DNA of 64,000 bases, taken from NCBI RefSeq assembly GCF_000346465.2, contig NC_034014.1, forward strand, positions 22,702,522-22,766,521, given 5' to 3'. Each line of letters starts with the position of its first letter. Position 1 is the stretch's first letter. Shown piece by piece: positions 26,107-38,916 of the stretch. The translations under genes and the position numbers were made by a program. This DNA comes from Prunus persica. Taxonomy: Eukaryota; Streptophyta; Magnoliopsida; Rosales; Rosaceae. Under the pieces are notes generated by a model, which searched no databases, was not told where the DNA came from, and saw only the letters and a program-made list of their open reading frames with translations.

Positions 26107-29100
26107 TCATGGTGACAAGCTTTCATCATCTGAACTGTTATCTTGTCTCACATTATACCTGTTGAGAACTGGTAGAGAAGCAGTTGCAGCTATCCGAAAT
26201 GATCTAGCAGAGCCCACCAATGTTCTATCCTGCATCCTCCCCACTTCCTTGCACACTTGGTCCAATACGTTTAGAAAATCTCTCACGATCATGAAGATTC
26301 TGAAAGGATGGGCTTCCTCCTTTGCTGTATCCCCATGAAAATACTCAGTGACCTCTTTCACCATATATAATGCCTTTCTTTCATCAGCCTTGATCCTAAG
26401 AATTTCCTCCTCCGCCTCTTTTAGAAATATCTTCATCGAGTTGAAGAATTTCCCTTGCATATCTGGTTTCTCATATTGTAAAACCAGTTTGACCTTCTCA
26501 AGCCCCATTTCAAGCTTCGACACATAGCCACTTAGGACATCCGAGTCCATTCCTGCTGCATTTTTTACATTGCTGAGGTCTCTGCCCAGCCCTGCCACAA
26601 TTTGCAATCCTTGCTTTTTGAAATCATCTTCCTTCGCATTGATAGGCATTTTTTTGGCATTCTCATTTGTGGAGTCAACCACTGAACCTTCAGATCTGAT
26701 AATCTCTTGGACCACAAAATGGAGCAATGTGGTCTTTCCATCTGTTCCCTTTATGTCTACTAGTTTTAATAGTGTATCAAGTTTAAAAGATTTAGCATCA
26801 CCACGGTTGGTCCCAACATTCATTCGGTTCCCTGTCCTGAGAACAGCTTCGAGGAGTTTAAGGAATAATCGACTGTTCTTTAGTTCTTCACTTGCTTCCT
26901 GAAGAATGGCAAGATCTTGGGTGTGAATTTTTACGTCAATATTCATGGAATTAAGTAATCAAGAAAGCAATAATTGTCAATTTCAGAAAAAATACCTCGA
27001 GCGTTTGAAAAGACTTCCTCAAGTACTTCACTTCTGTATTAAAGTTAGCTCTGTATAGCATTGCTTCAACTCTCTTAAAGGCAAATGGGATATCAAGTAT
27101 TGCCTTCAAAAAGCGTTCAGCAGTCCCCAATTTTGAGATGTCACCCTGGTAGTCTCGAAGTTTAATTTCTTCTTCCTTTGTTGGAGCCATCTTTACCAGA
27201 GTTTCCAACAGCTCGGCGCCCAAGCCTTCTGGGTTACCTGTTATGTACAAGCACATAATGCACATGATGCAGCAGATGTAAATAATACCATCGAAACATG
27301 GGAGGGGAGAGAGAAAGTTAACAAACTCTTGCATCCTCTAGTGACTGCTAAATGTTTACATCACGTAATGGAACTTTCAAGGGGTGAATATGCAATGATA
27401 AATGAGAAAAAAAATTCTTTGTTGGATTACTATCCACCTACAGGGCTCTTTTTTGACTCATGCAAAAGGTGACATCTGGATGTAGCTTTTATGTGTGCTT
27501 GTATAATTGTATTTTGAGTTCTAATGAATAGGAATGTTTCAAAGATTGACCCTGTTTATCTGAATATGATACATAATGGGTTAAGCTGCTTGTACAAATT
27601 GAATTTCACACGTCAATCTAAATTCTATGAGGCTATAATTATAAGTAAACCAAGACTCGCTCACACCCAGATACCTTTAAGAATGCCATTGGTAGGACTA
27701 CAGGCTAGTTTAAACATCAGTCGCAGTAATTATTGCTTTTGCAGTTAAAATATAGGATAAAACTTCAAAGTATTGAACGCTTTCATCCAACAGGGCAATG
27801 TATTCCTGTTGACAAAGATAAAACATGGATGCATGAACCTATTGCTTCCAATGCAAAACTCTTAAGACAATAGATTATATCTCACAAGGAAGGTTGTAGG
27901 GAATTGAAAAAACTTTGTTGGAAAAATTACTGGTTTATTAAAATGTCAACTTCAAAGATTAAAAAAAAATTAGAAGCTGGAGGCCTGTGATGATGAATGG
28001 TTAATGGTAGGATTTGGAACCAATCAACAGTGAGCCCACTAATGATGCCTGATGCTAGTAACTTGGTCTTATGGCTTTAGGGTATGACTACACTTTTGCT
28101 GCTTTCAAGGATTACTCTTATCCGATCTTTAGAGGGTAACTTGTTAAACTGCTTTTACTCTTATTCAAGTAACAATAATGCCTTCTTCTTCTCACTTCAA
28201 CTTTTAACTCCGACTTCTGTCTTTGAAATCCTCCTCTATCTCCTTATTCTCTTTCCCAAAAATTGGCTTAAAATATAATGCGTACCTCAAAATGATTTGT
28301 GTTATTAGAAACTTATTTAATTCATTATTTTGAAATGCTTTAAGAATTCACGATATCCACGCAAAATAGAGCTTACAATATATATGAGTTTCATGAGTCA
28401 GGAACAATGGAAAGTGAATCTACAGACACATGGTTAGCTGTTCTTGGTAGACATTGCTATGTTTTCAGTAAATTGAGTAAAATATTAACTGAATTTGTTG
28501 AAAAAAAATTTCTTTATCACCAAGGAGAATGAAGGAGCTAATTACTCATCCTAAAAGGGAAAGAAGAAGAAATCACTTACCATCTAAAAGAGAATCAGTG
28601 ACCTCATCTCTTGCTACATTCAGTGCTCTCAATAGTATAGCTATGTTCTGCGACTTCTTTGGATCCAAAACCCTGTTTTCTTGTTCAACAGGAGGTAGAA
28701 CTGATCTTCTAATAGGCTCTTTCGCTTTTGGGACCGAATTCGCCGAATTGCAGCCAAAAAGAGTCTCCATCATGTCTTCATTTAATCTACAAAGAAACCA
28801 ATACATCACCAAAATCAGAATTTGCACACCAGAGCCTAAAAAACACAAAAACTAAACAATATGCAGCAATGCCAACTGAACCGAAACTACTCACTGGAAT
28901 GAGCTTGATTTCAGCTGGTCCCATACTGTGGCTCGGTCCGAGGTTGCCCGAACCTTATCCCAGTGCAGAGGCTTCAACTTGGGCTTTGCCCCTCCAGCAT
29001 CATCAGCTTCAAAACTCTCCGAAGACACCAAACTCTCATCAGCAACTGGCTCAGCAGTTTTTCTAGTCCCATTTTCAAAAGACCCTATTGGGATTGATGC

Positions 29101-30348
29101 GGATGATTGTGTCTTGGCTGACACTTGGGCTGACATTGCAGAAACTTTTGTAACTGTTTCCGAATCCCCAACTTCCTGCTGTCTCAATATCGGCGGTCGA
29201 GACGGTGGAGGTGGCGGCGGAGGTGGAACGGGGGCCCTAGATACCCGCGCCAAATTTGGTGGTGGTGGCGGAGGGGAAGAGAATTTTGGCCTCTTATGAG
29301 AATAAGTTGGAGCTCTTTGTTGCGCATCCCGGGCTTGCGTCTGAATTGGCATTGGTGGTGGCGGTGGTGGCGGCGGAGGTGGCGGAGCAACCTGGTTCCT
29401 TGTGGTAGAAGAAACCGAGAGGCGCGATTTTGGAGAAGTTCTTTTGGAATGGGGAATCGAATTTGCCACATGAATCGGAGCACAATTGGCGCCTCCATTG
29501 ACACTGCCTTGCCTCGGCGTGTAGTAGCTGTCGTCATAGCTGATAGAAGAGCAGTTCGGCGAATGAAACGCGGTTTCATGGCTCTCTTCATCGGAAGACG
29601 ACACGGGAGAAGGCGAGTTGAGGTTCTGGGGAGGCTTGGACAGAGGAGGCAGCGGCTGCAACTCGGGACTCGGCCGATACCGATCCGATCTTTTGACCGA
29701 GTTGAGCCTGTGGTACGGCGACCGGTTCAATTCGGCCGTTGTGGGTCCACTCACGGCTTCGCTGCTGGTCGTCGACGTACGGCTGGGCTCGACTGTGCCA
29801 ATGTAGAGGAAGCTGGAAGGTGGGATTCTCGAGTCGTCTGCGAATCTCTGGGAACCGGGTCCTCCGCCATTGACGAGTTTCTCAGACTCGGACGGGTGCT
29901 TGACTCGGTGGCGGTAGAGGAAGAAGGCGAGGGCAGAGAGCATGCCGAGAGTGACAATTCCGACGGAGGCGGCAATGGCGACTCTTTTGGTTCCCTTGGT
30001 CGGCTGCGATGCTTGTGGGATCGGAACGGTGGCGTTTGACGGTGGCGGAGGGGATTGGGGCTGATCTGGGGTCGACCCAGATGGCAATTCATGGAAGAAA
30101 GGCTGGTCGGTTGGATCACTTGAGACATCCGGAGGCGGGGGCGGTGGAATCGGCGGCGACTCGATCTCCGGTGGAGGAGATGAACTGTCTGGAAACAGAG
30201 GCTGGTGCAAAATTCGTCTTTGAATTGCCGTGACTGTTTGAAGAGCATGGAGTGGAGTGAGGGAGAGGGAGATTAGTGATAGAAAAATGGAGAAGAAGAG
30301 GGCTGAGTGATGATGACGAAGATGATGATCAGGAGCTCTCAATTTCAT
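26107..30348 (-). CDS. Type-I formin (FH family)
   Basis: Type-I plant formins are membrane-anchored actin nucleators linking cell wall, plasma membrane and actin. Four exons: 28895-30348, 28581-28786, 26996-27237 and 26107-26898, giving 897 residues. The start MKLRAPDHH is the first in-frame ATG. A signal peptide (about 1-36) precedes a Pro-rich extracellular stretch (about 50-105). One transmembrane helix lies at about 123-145 ([23 protein letters not shown]), followed by basic residues. A cytosolic FH1 region has runs of up to 11 prolines. FH2 starts at LKPLHWDKV (about 458), with [32 protein letters not shown], the [13 protein letters not shown] core and [12 protein letters not shown]. 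The C-terminus is DDESLSP. All catalytic FH2 landmarks look intact. Intron 2 is long (1,343 bp). Residue count is near AtFH2 or AtFH11; I cannot choose the orthologue. Confidence 0.9.
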
Positions 30349-30850
30349 GTTGAATTTTAATGGGTGAGTGTTGTTTTCTGGTTTTGCTTTTGTTTCAGAA
30401 AAACCCAATTCATCATCTTCTTCTTCTTTCGCTGCTGGATTTTGTTGTTGGGTTTGAGAATTTGTTTTTGTGTTGTTTTGGTTGGATTGGAAAGACAGAA
30501 ATTGAAATAGGAGAGAGAAAGAGAGAAAATGGAGGAGGAGGAGGAGGAGGAGAGAGAAAGGGGGTGAGTTGAGTGAGTGAGTGGGGAAGCTTCTTTTGGC
30601 TGCAAGATCTGGGATGCGGATGCCCAAGTAGCCGCTGACCTCAGCAGTAGCCGCATTCCCTTTTTTTTTTCTTATTGATTTATATTTAAAGAAACTTAAC
30701 GTGTAAAATATACATAATTATTTTATTACTGGGGTTATTTTTAAAATAATAATAGGTAACCCACCTATTATAAAACTAATTTACTTTCTTAAATTAGTTT
30801 AGAACTATGTTATGGTCATGTGATGATGCAAATCAAATTAAACTATAATT

Positions 30851-31244
30851 AGAGCATCTATAATGGACTCCCTAAATCACATCCTTAAATAAAATTTAGG
30901 GAGTAAGTAAGAAAACTCATCTTCAACCATGCTCACTATACAGCTCCTAAAATATAGAAACCTCCAGGAGCTCCTAAATCTAAGGAGAGAGAATGAACTC
31001 CTAGTGGCTCCCTATAATTTAATGAATCTTTTAAAACCTTTAATCAATATTGTCTATTTTTATATTATTTTTTTTACAGAGATGAACCATTTATGTTGAA
31101 TTAAAATACAATTCTAGCATTTATGACTCCCTAAACTAGAGAGTATGATTGAAGTTGAAATTTTATAGAGAACTTCTAAAATAATTTTTTTTGTTTTTAG
31201 CTAAATTTTAACGAAAAAATAGAGAGCATGATTGTAGATACTCT
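30851..31244. mobile_element. hAT-like MITE upstream of the formin gene
   Basis: The left end AGAGCATCTATAATGGACTC is mirrored at the right end by GAGCATGATTGTAGATACTCT. Both ends carry subterminal copies of TAGGGAG/CTCCCTA words. The GAGCATC(T)ATAATGG terminus is a common plant hAT-MITE style. No exact 8-bp target duplication can be read. It ends about 500 bp upstream of the formin ATG. Confidence 0.55.
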
Positions 31245-34200
31245 TAAAATAGTATTGTTTGGCTCCTTAAAATTGAGGAGGCGCTCATCTTCACAATAAA
31301 TGAGACTTTGATATTTGTCAAATTCGAAATAAAAGAAGCCGACACAACTAATAAGTGTTAAACTCACATTTGTTGTGAGAAGCCAAGCAAATGAGAGCTG
31401 TGAGAATTAGATACAAGATTTTAATTCGCCTCCCGACTGTTAAACCGAAACTTTATCTCGCTCTTTAAATCTGAAAACAATTTAATTTTCTAAACATGCG
31501 AAAGAGTAATTTCATCAAGAACCCCCAACACTAGAGGCATGAAGGGTAATAGTTAACTTTAGTTACTAAGTGGCATGAAATCTGAGGATCACAAGTGATT
31601 TTCAAAATAAGAATATTGCCACTTCAGTTGGGATCTCAACATTTCATGCTTTCATTTATGCCCACCTGCAATATCAAGCTATTATTCTTGATTCGGTATT
31701 TATTTTACAGTATTAGGTGTGGTGACTGGTAAGGAACGAATGAGAATCTACTTTGCTGGTTGTTGCAGTCAAATAAATGGACGATGATGACCATGTTGTG
31801 CTGATTTAAAAAGGACCACGTTCATGTCTTTTGTTGTCCATTTTTTTATTTTTATAATTGTTATTTACCTTTCGTTGAGGCCGAGGCCCAAGGAGGCAAG
31901 GCACATATTCCATTAATGTTTCCCACTTGGTGCCGTTGGATCCTGACTCTCCCCTTACTTTTACTACCTTTAAGTCCACAGCTCCAAGTTGAGATCTCCT
32001 ACAATGCGACCGCAATGCCACAAAATGTGGTCCATAGAACAACCCCCAAGTGGCACTTTCATGGAATATGCCTCTTGTTCTAGGTTATTGGTTGATGGGT
32101 GTTTTGATGGGTGTTGGTCAATTAGACACAATCACTTTTGGGTTCTCTACGATATAACTATTAAGGTTTGTGTGTGCTCTTGTTTTAATGCTTGGTACAT
32201 AATCACCTAGCAAGAACAACTCTACTTAAGTTTTTCTGGGCATTTTATTTTGTTATGTTGAAACTGTTGTCAATGTCAGTGTCGATCATTTCAACACTTG
32301 AATTTATGAATAAATTGAGGGTATTTCAATATAGAATTTTGATATCGATAGCCGTCACTATTTTTGGTTAGTAGACAAGTAAATTTATTAGGGTTTATTT
32401 TATTTAAATTCGACTTAATTCGGGATTTTAAAGGCTAATTAGAGTTCAATTACCTTCTTGATTTTTCTTTCTTTCAATTCTGGATCAATACTAGTGGAAA
32501 TCAAACATTTTTCCCCTTTTGAAGGTTGAAATCGAGTAAATCTCAAAGAAATTGCAGGAAGGGTGTTGATTTTCCCACTCTCATTTTGTCCATTCACACT
32601 CTCTTTTGTTGTTTTTTTTAATACTTTTTACTATAACATACAATTTTGCAACAAATGACTGTAAATGGACAAAAGATAAGTGAGAACATGCAATTTTCAA
32701 CAAATATGGACAATAAATTAACAAAAGAAGAATGAAAAAATCAGAAGATCAAGAAATATCAAAAATACAAAGCAACAAATTACTTCACCTCTACTACATA
32801 TCTTAAGAGAAGAATATATCTTGCGTATACACATATATTGTAATCATTTCTATTATAGAGGGTGTACAAAATTTGAAGCAAACTTGAGTACGTATGGTTA
32901 TTCTAATTTGGGGTTTGGGAGATGAGGCAAAAATGTCATTTTGGGACAAAGTGAACTGGGCTAAGTTAACGTTTTGTTGGTTTGTGCTTTCTTAGTTTCT
33001 TTCTCTGCTAGATTGATCCACCGACCCTATCTATTTATGCATCTCTCTTTTATTGTTGGGGGGGGAGACATGCACACGCCCAAGAGCATATGCTTTTTTA
33101 CTTTTTCATCTTTTGTCCCTTTTTCTTTTGTAATGGTATTTATTTGTAGGACAATGTTTATATGTGTTTTCTTTGATACCACTAAATAAGTAGTGGTTGT
33201 TGAATTAAAAATAAAATAAATAAACTTTCTTGCAAGTTCCTTGTCAATGTTCGTATGTCCTAATCTCTAATTGTGCTTTAGCATTTCTCAACTCCCTTAT
33301 TCTGTCTTCTTGTTTCTTGGACACGATCCTTGGGCACACTTTTAATGTAAATGATTGATTTAATATTTAGGGTTATAACTTGCATGTGCTCAATTAATAT
33401 TTTTAATATTTGACAAGCTATACCATTCATATACCCACATGAATTCAACGGTTTAGATTAACGTATTCTCCATAAAACATTACAGAGAATATATTCAAGA
33501 TGCTTAAAAATCTATCTTTTCTCCCAATATTTTTTCAACTCTCTCGCACTAGGTGAGTGAAATATTTTTTCAACTCTCTCACAGTTACTACATCATCTAA
33601 TAAAAATAGAAAAAAATAAAAAAATAATACATGACTTCTTACATGTAATGACTTATTCATGCTTACGAGTAAATAACACTTCGACACGTATCCATAAACT
33701 TTTGTTTTTGTACTCCCTGTAATGTATCTGTTGATAAAGAAAAACATGATCCTCCAACAAGTGAAAACGCACAAGATGTCACCATCTTAGAGCATATGAA
33801 ATTCATGAATGTTTTGGGGATGGTAGATTTTGATTCCGACGGAGTGTAAACAGATACATAAGAAAGAAAGAGACCAAAAGGGACAGTTATTAATTATATT
33901 TTTATGTTTGCAAACAGGTCCAATTTACCAGTTGATTGGCTCTTTCAGTTGCTATGAGATCCTCCTATTGACCGACATTTCTACTTGGTGTTTGAGTTTA
34001 TGTCCTAAGCCATATTTTATTGTTAATAATTAGTCATGGGACCTCTAATGACACCCTTTAAATCATTGAAAAGGTTTCCTGTAGTCTTTTTTTAATCTTT
34101 TTTTAATTTAAAAAAAAAATTATATTGTCGTTGTGACAGCATTACCAAACAAAGAAATCAATAATTAGAGGGAGAGAATGTGCTGGAGGCAAGCAAAGTA

Positions 34201-34954
34201 GTGTGGATTTCTTTGGCACTTGGGTCCTACAGTGTGTCTTGGAATATTAAGCTTGTGGTTATGGACCTAATTTAATAATAATAATAATAATCCTAAACAA
34301 GAGCATTTCCAAGAAGGAATTAGAATATTCTTTAAACAAATAAAACGTTACTAATTAAGGATTAAGGGCAAGCAAAAAGCCCTATCCTCCTAGGGTTTAA
34401 AAATGAGGCAGTAGAGTGAGTGTAGAGGGTTCTAATCTGATAGGCCAAGTCAAGGATCTAGCTTTGCTTCATGTCCATGCAATCAGAAGATTAAAAGTGA
34501 ATTGGCAGAGAGGCAATAATTTCCCATTAACAAACAAAACAAAACACCAAACGTTAATCATTAAGGAAAGTCTAAACACGCACGTCAAGTCTGTCCCAAT
34601 ATCATCTTTCGTTTTTTTTGTATTTTTAGGTGCATACATTATTAGCTTGATAGATTAGGTCACAACCCTAATGATTTTCAACTAGTACCTTTTTTTCTTT
34701 CTTGGGGGGTCAGGAATTATATCAGGTACAATAGTTTGCGCAATTTGCACCACATAATTCTGTGGTCTTATTATGTAACTGCAGAAAGAGCTAGAGGTCC
34801 AAAACCCAGTTTCGTTTGGCCCATAAGTAGGAAAGTTTAGGCCTAAGATTAGGCTCCATGACCCAAGTCCCATTTTAACTCAGGCCCAATTTATTTATTT
34901 TCAAAATTAGTTATTTGAATTTTGAACGATTGGATCAAACCTATAACCTCATAT

Positions 34955-35027
34955 GTGAAGGATGAGCAACACAATCTTCAACATTGGTGTTGCAGAGACC
35001 AAGAATATGTGAGCAGTGCCTTGAACT
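34955..35027 (-). pseudogene. Inverted copy of the X8-protein gene 5' end (leader plus first codons)
   Basis: The reverse complement of these 73 bases matches 36481-36553 at 67 of 73 positions. It covers the end of the 5' leader, the ATG and the first codons of the X8 gene's signal peptide. On the minus strand the copied reading frame starts M-L-K-I-V-L-L and hits a stop after 11 codons, so it is a fragment and not a gene. It adjoins a (CT)33 tract, just as the original adjoins (GA)n. Confidence 0.9.
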
Positions 35028-35028
35028 C

Positions 35029-35030
<2 letters not shown>

Positions 35031-35096
<66 letters not shown>
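35031..35096. repeat. (CT)33 microsatellite
   Basis: A pure CT run. It is the mirrored counterpart of the GA run at 36455-36482 and belongs to the inverted duplication. Confidence 0.97.
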
Positions 35097-35099
<3 letters not shown>

Positions 35100-35200
35100 T
35101 TACAATATAAGCGATATTATGAGAGAGGGAAATCAAACCTAGGACCTCATATGTGTAGGGATAATTATTCATAATACTTTTGAGTTACAAGCCTCTTGTT
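35097..35200 (-). repeat. tRNA-derived SINE fragment
   Basis: On the minus strand, TTGTAACTCAAAAGTA (A-box-like) and GGTTTGATTTCCC (B-box-like) precede a TATCGCTTATATTGTA tail shared with other SINE copies here. A second piece with CACATATGAGGTTATAGGTTTGATCC lies at about 34930-34958, so SINE fragments flank the duplicated X8 piece. Confidence 0.5.
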
Positions 35201-36450
35201 ACGCATGACTCATCTTCTTTGATAAGGGGCCTTTTGATTTGGAATTTCAACTTGTATTGCACAAAATTTGTGGTTCATGTGTACAAAGTGTATAATGCAG
35301 GTGTGCTTCAGCTTGGGAAATAGCTCTAACTAAATGGTTCCCCAAGAAACCATAAAGGCTTGGATGGCTATTGACTTTTGGTTGCGCACATTGTGTACAA
35401 GGTGGTGGTAGAGGTAGGTAGGTAGGCACACAAAATCACTTTATTTCAAAGTTATTTTTCGTTAGAGTTTATTGTTAACTATATAGATCAAAAATGCACT
35501 TTACTCTAAGATTTATTATCTAAATCGTAGATTAAATTTTACATTCAAACCCTTTAAACACCATCATATTACAATCTTCTTGTTTTGACAGTGATCAGCT
35601 ATGTTATCTTGTTTAATTCAAAATCAACTCTTGGTCTCTCTTTAGCAAGTGAAAAAAGAGAGAATAAAACAGGTTTCCTCTCCTCCCCTCGTCTCTATCG
35701 TCTGATATTTGCTTGGCCCCCAAGCTGTCAGTTCACTTTTCAAGCGGGTCCCAGATATCCAATACTTTTTTGTCCTTTACTGTTGGGCCCCACTGGACCT
35801 GTTGCTTTCTTTTGCCTACTGGTCCCACTGACCTTACAAAGAAAACGGCCACTCTTGACTCGTGACTGCAAAAGAAATACATTTTGCTCTATTTGGTCAC
35901 AAGTCTTTTGTGGGAGAAAAACTTATCTACACGGAGAGAAATTTCAAGTCAATTATGCATTGTCTTACATTTAAATTTTTCGACACAAAGAATGCGGGCG
36001 TAATTTAAAATACGCCACAATTATATCCTTTACATGAAAATTCTTCTCCTATTCTTTGTTCAAGCAAAACAGAGAGCTACTAATGATGCTGCACAGCGGA
36101 GAGATACATCTCTGTTGGTCTTGGATTCCTGGGCTTTGTCACTATTCACACTCCCCACACTACCTTTTTATCTTCTTCCACGCGTCCCAATGGAAGGACA
36201 AAAAGGCCCCTCCCATGTAATTTTGGTTCTGCTTCATTCCTACTTCCCTAGGCAATGTATTGGTATTGGATACTCTGCTGCTCGACAGCTTCTTGCCATT
36301 TTTTTGTTTTGCTTTTTATGCTTTTTATTGGACAGGTTGGTCTTTCTCTAAAATAGACCACTTTTTCTTTGTTCTAGTTTTTACCACTAGAACAAGTCAT
36401 GTAGGGGAAAACCAAAGTCTTTCAATACACACACATATACACAGAGAGAG

Positions 36451-36454
<4 letters not shown>

Positions 36455-36482
<28 letters not shown>
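36455..36482. repeat. (GA)n tract in the 5' leader of the X8 gene
   Basis: A GA run ends about 40 bp upstream of the X8 gene's ATG and is interrupted only at its left end by CACA words. Confidence 0.95.
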
Positions 36483-36485
<3 letters not shown>

Positions 36486-36523
36486 AAGGCACTGCTCACA
36501 GATTCTTGGTCTCTGCAACACCA

Positions 36524-38139
36524 ATGCTGAAGATGGTGTGGTTCATCTTTCACCTTCTTTTCCTCTTTTCTTTGGGTGTAACTGGTAAGCAAAGCTTCAA
36601 CCAGTTCAAATAAATGTCCTTTTTTTTAATGGTCAAAGTTGTTACTCGTCACTGCCATTTGGGGTGTTCTTTCTCTCTCTTCTTCTTTTGCTGTCCTACA
36701 ACAAAGGCCTTATTCTTGGTTTTTATTTCTCTGCAGGTGAAGGGGAAGAATCTGTTCAACTCATCAACCTCTACGACACAGTCCCTGGGGTACTTCAAGA
36801 ATCAATTCACTCCGGCCGTCCTCTAGCTGTTTCTGTAAATGCCGGAGAGATAACCGAGATATCAAGCTCAGTTTTAATGGCTGAAAGTTTTCTCAGAACC
36901 CATGTTCTGGCTCACTACCCTGCCACTCCCATAACCACCATTGTCGTCGGCAACACTGTTCTGTGCCTGAAAGAGCAAGAGCACAACTTGGGTTTGGTCC
37001 TACCAGCACTCAAGAACATTTATCACTCTCTCACAAGGTGGGGTCTTGAGAAAGATATCAAAGTCTCAGCTGCTTTCTCTTCCGGCTGTTTAAAACAAGA
37101 CTCTGGTTTCTATAGAGAGGACGTAGCTGAGAAATTTGTAAGGCCTGTGCTAGAGTTTCTCCGAGGTACAAACTCAACCTACTCTGTGAACCCACCTCCA
37201 AAGTTCTCACCTTTACCTGATGAAACCATGAAGTTGGTGTCTTTTCACTCAGAATCCCTAAAAAAGCTTGGATTTTTGGACCTCACCAAGATCAATGTCA
37301 TACTCAGCAACCCAGAAGAGAGAAAACCCTGGAGCAGAAAGCTCTCTTCTTTCATGGATTCCAGACCTGTAGACCCATTTCCAGCAAGACCAACCCCACT
37401 ACCAAAAATCTCTGAACCCCCACTTCACTCTTCTATTGGTTTCTCTGTTCCTGCCAATGTAGCCAAGAAACCTCATCCCCCAGAACCCCAAATAGTCTCT
37501 CCACCACTCCAAGTGTCTTCCCCACAACCCCAAATAGCCTCACCACCATCACCACAAATGCCTTCCCCAAAAGCCCAAGTAGCCTCACCACCATCACCAA
37601 AAATGCCTTCCCCAGAAGCCCAAATAGCTTCTCCACCCTCAATGTCTTTCTCTTCAGCCCCAGAAAACCCTCCTTTTGCTGATCAAGCCCCTCCACCTTC
37701 TCCTTTCACATTGCCCCCATGTAACCCAAGACATGATGCAGGGGCCCCAGCCCCTCAAGTGGGAGTGGTGCGTAACAAGCTGTGGTGTGTGGCTAAGCCT
37801 ACTGTTCCTGCAGACACTCTGCAGGTGGCAATGGACTATGCTTGCGGAGATGGTGGTGCTGATTGCAATGCGATTATGCCGGATGGCAACTGTTACAGTC
37901 CTGATTCTGTTGTAGCCCATGCCTCCTATGCCTTCAATAGCTACTGGCAGAAGAACAAGAGGAATGTAGGGACTTGCAGTTTTGGTGGGACTGCCATGTT
38001 AATCAACAACGACCCAAGTAAGACTTTTTCTTGTTGAATAGTTCGTGATTTTCCTCTTTTGCAAGCTTGCTTATATGGAGGATTTTTTTTTATTTTTTTA
38101 ATTGCAGGTTATCTTCAGTGTCGTTTTGTTCTCACATGA
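36524..38139 (+). CDS. Secreted GH17-like/X8 protein, probable non-catalytic callose binder
   Basis: Three exons: 36524-36584, 36737-38017 and 38108-38139, giving 457 residues. A signal peptide (about 1-20) leads into a shortened GH17-like module at about 25-235 (VQLINLYDTVPGVLQE, LVLPALKNIYHSLTRWGL, IKVSAAFSSG, VRPVLEFLRG). In active GH17 beta-1,3-glucanases the acid is Glu in VGNE; here it reads VGNT (Thr94). The N-terminal GVNWG strand and the nucleophile Glu region are also missing. A Pro/Ser/Ala-rich linker (about 240-365) includes a 15-residue repeat around SPPSPxMPSPxA. The C-terminal X8 module (about 369-457) has six cysteines in the usual places (LWCVAKP, DYACGDG, ADCNAI, GNCYS, GTCSFGG, LQCRF); X8/CBM43 modules bind beta-1,3-glucan. 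No GPI tail follows. Without exon 3 the last Cys would be lost. Confidence 0.88.
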
Positions 38140-38916
38140 ATGCATTAGGAGGGGCAACTCACTCAGACTGTTGGCTGCTTTTCCACGATAGGACTTGAAT
38201 TTTAGGAAATCTGATTCTAAGGTGACCTTGTAATTTTGTAACCCTTGGATTTTGATACTAGTTTAGCAGTCTGGATTTGAAGAAAAATTATTTAGTTCAA
38301 AGTAGTCATCTGGTATCCATGCACAATAGGCAGACTCTTTTGACTTGTAATCCTTGATATGTACCCTCTTCTTGCTATAATCAGAGATGCAGCTTATGTG
38401 TTCATTGTTAGAAGCACTAACAGAACCTAATCATTGATACGGTTTGACCACTTCTGAAATTATTGAGGTGATTAACCAAGGATAAACCAAAGCATACTAA
38501 GAAGCTGGAAGAGCTTAATGAAAACTCATGGGGCACAATAAATATTTAAATATATATATATATATATATCAATTATAAGGTCACTGATTCTGCTAAGTGA
38601 CCTGACAAATTGAACAAAATTGGTGCAGAAGAAAAAGAGAGGAAGAGATTATATTTACCATTAGGGATTTTATCAATCATTAGTCTCGAAGACAATTGAT
38701 TTAAGCAAGAGTGTGTACAATGTGCACCGTACTGATACAGAAACCAGAATCATCTGAGCGTGATGTAAATTTGTGGATCTTGAACCCTCAATGTGGGATC
38801 TGACTCGTCCCATTTGCTCTCCACAACAATTTGATCAATCAAAACTTTGCTTAAGTAGTAAAAGGAGGTGCGGCATATTTACAGTCACCCGAGAATGTGA
38901 AAACAGAACTTGAAAG
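38140..38916. other. Spacer between convergent X8 and coiled-coil genes
   Basis: It contains the 3' UTRs of both genes and a short (TA)n run at about 38552-38570. No other feature is seen. Confidence 0.5.

Larger units (their letters stand above)
30349..36454. other. 6-kb spacer with MITE, SINEs and duplicated gene fragment
   Basis: Its left end is the formin 5' leader and promoter; a TATA-like TTTAAATATAAATC lies on the minus strand near 30680. It then holds a MITE (30851-31244), a 20-bp direct repeat around 33524-33583, SINE pieces, the inverted X8 fragment (34955-35027) and a long CT microsatellite. No independent gene is seen. Confidence 0.5.

Noticed and set aside
29296..30039. 247-codon Arg/Trp-rich frame on the plus strand
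   Set aside because: Antisense shadow of the formin's Pro-rich FH1 exon; GC-rich proline codons read backwards give Arg/Trp/Gly.
34955..35172. Second X8-type gene or an Arg/Glu-repeat protein
   Set aside because: The copied signal-peptide frame stops after 11 codons, and the Arg/Glu repeat is the CT microsatellite read in reverse.
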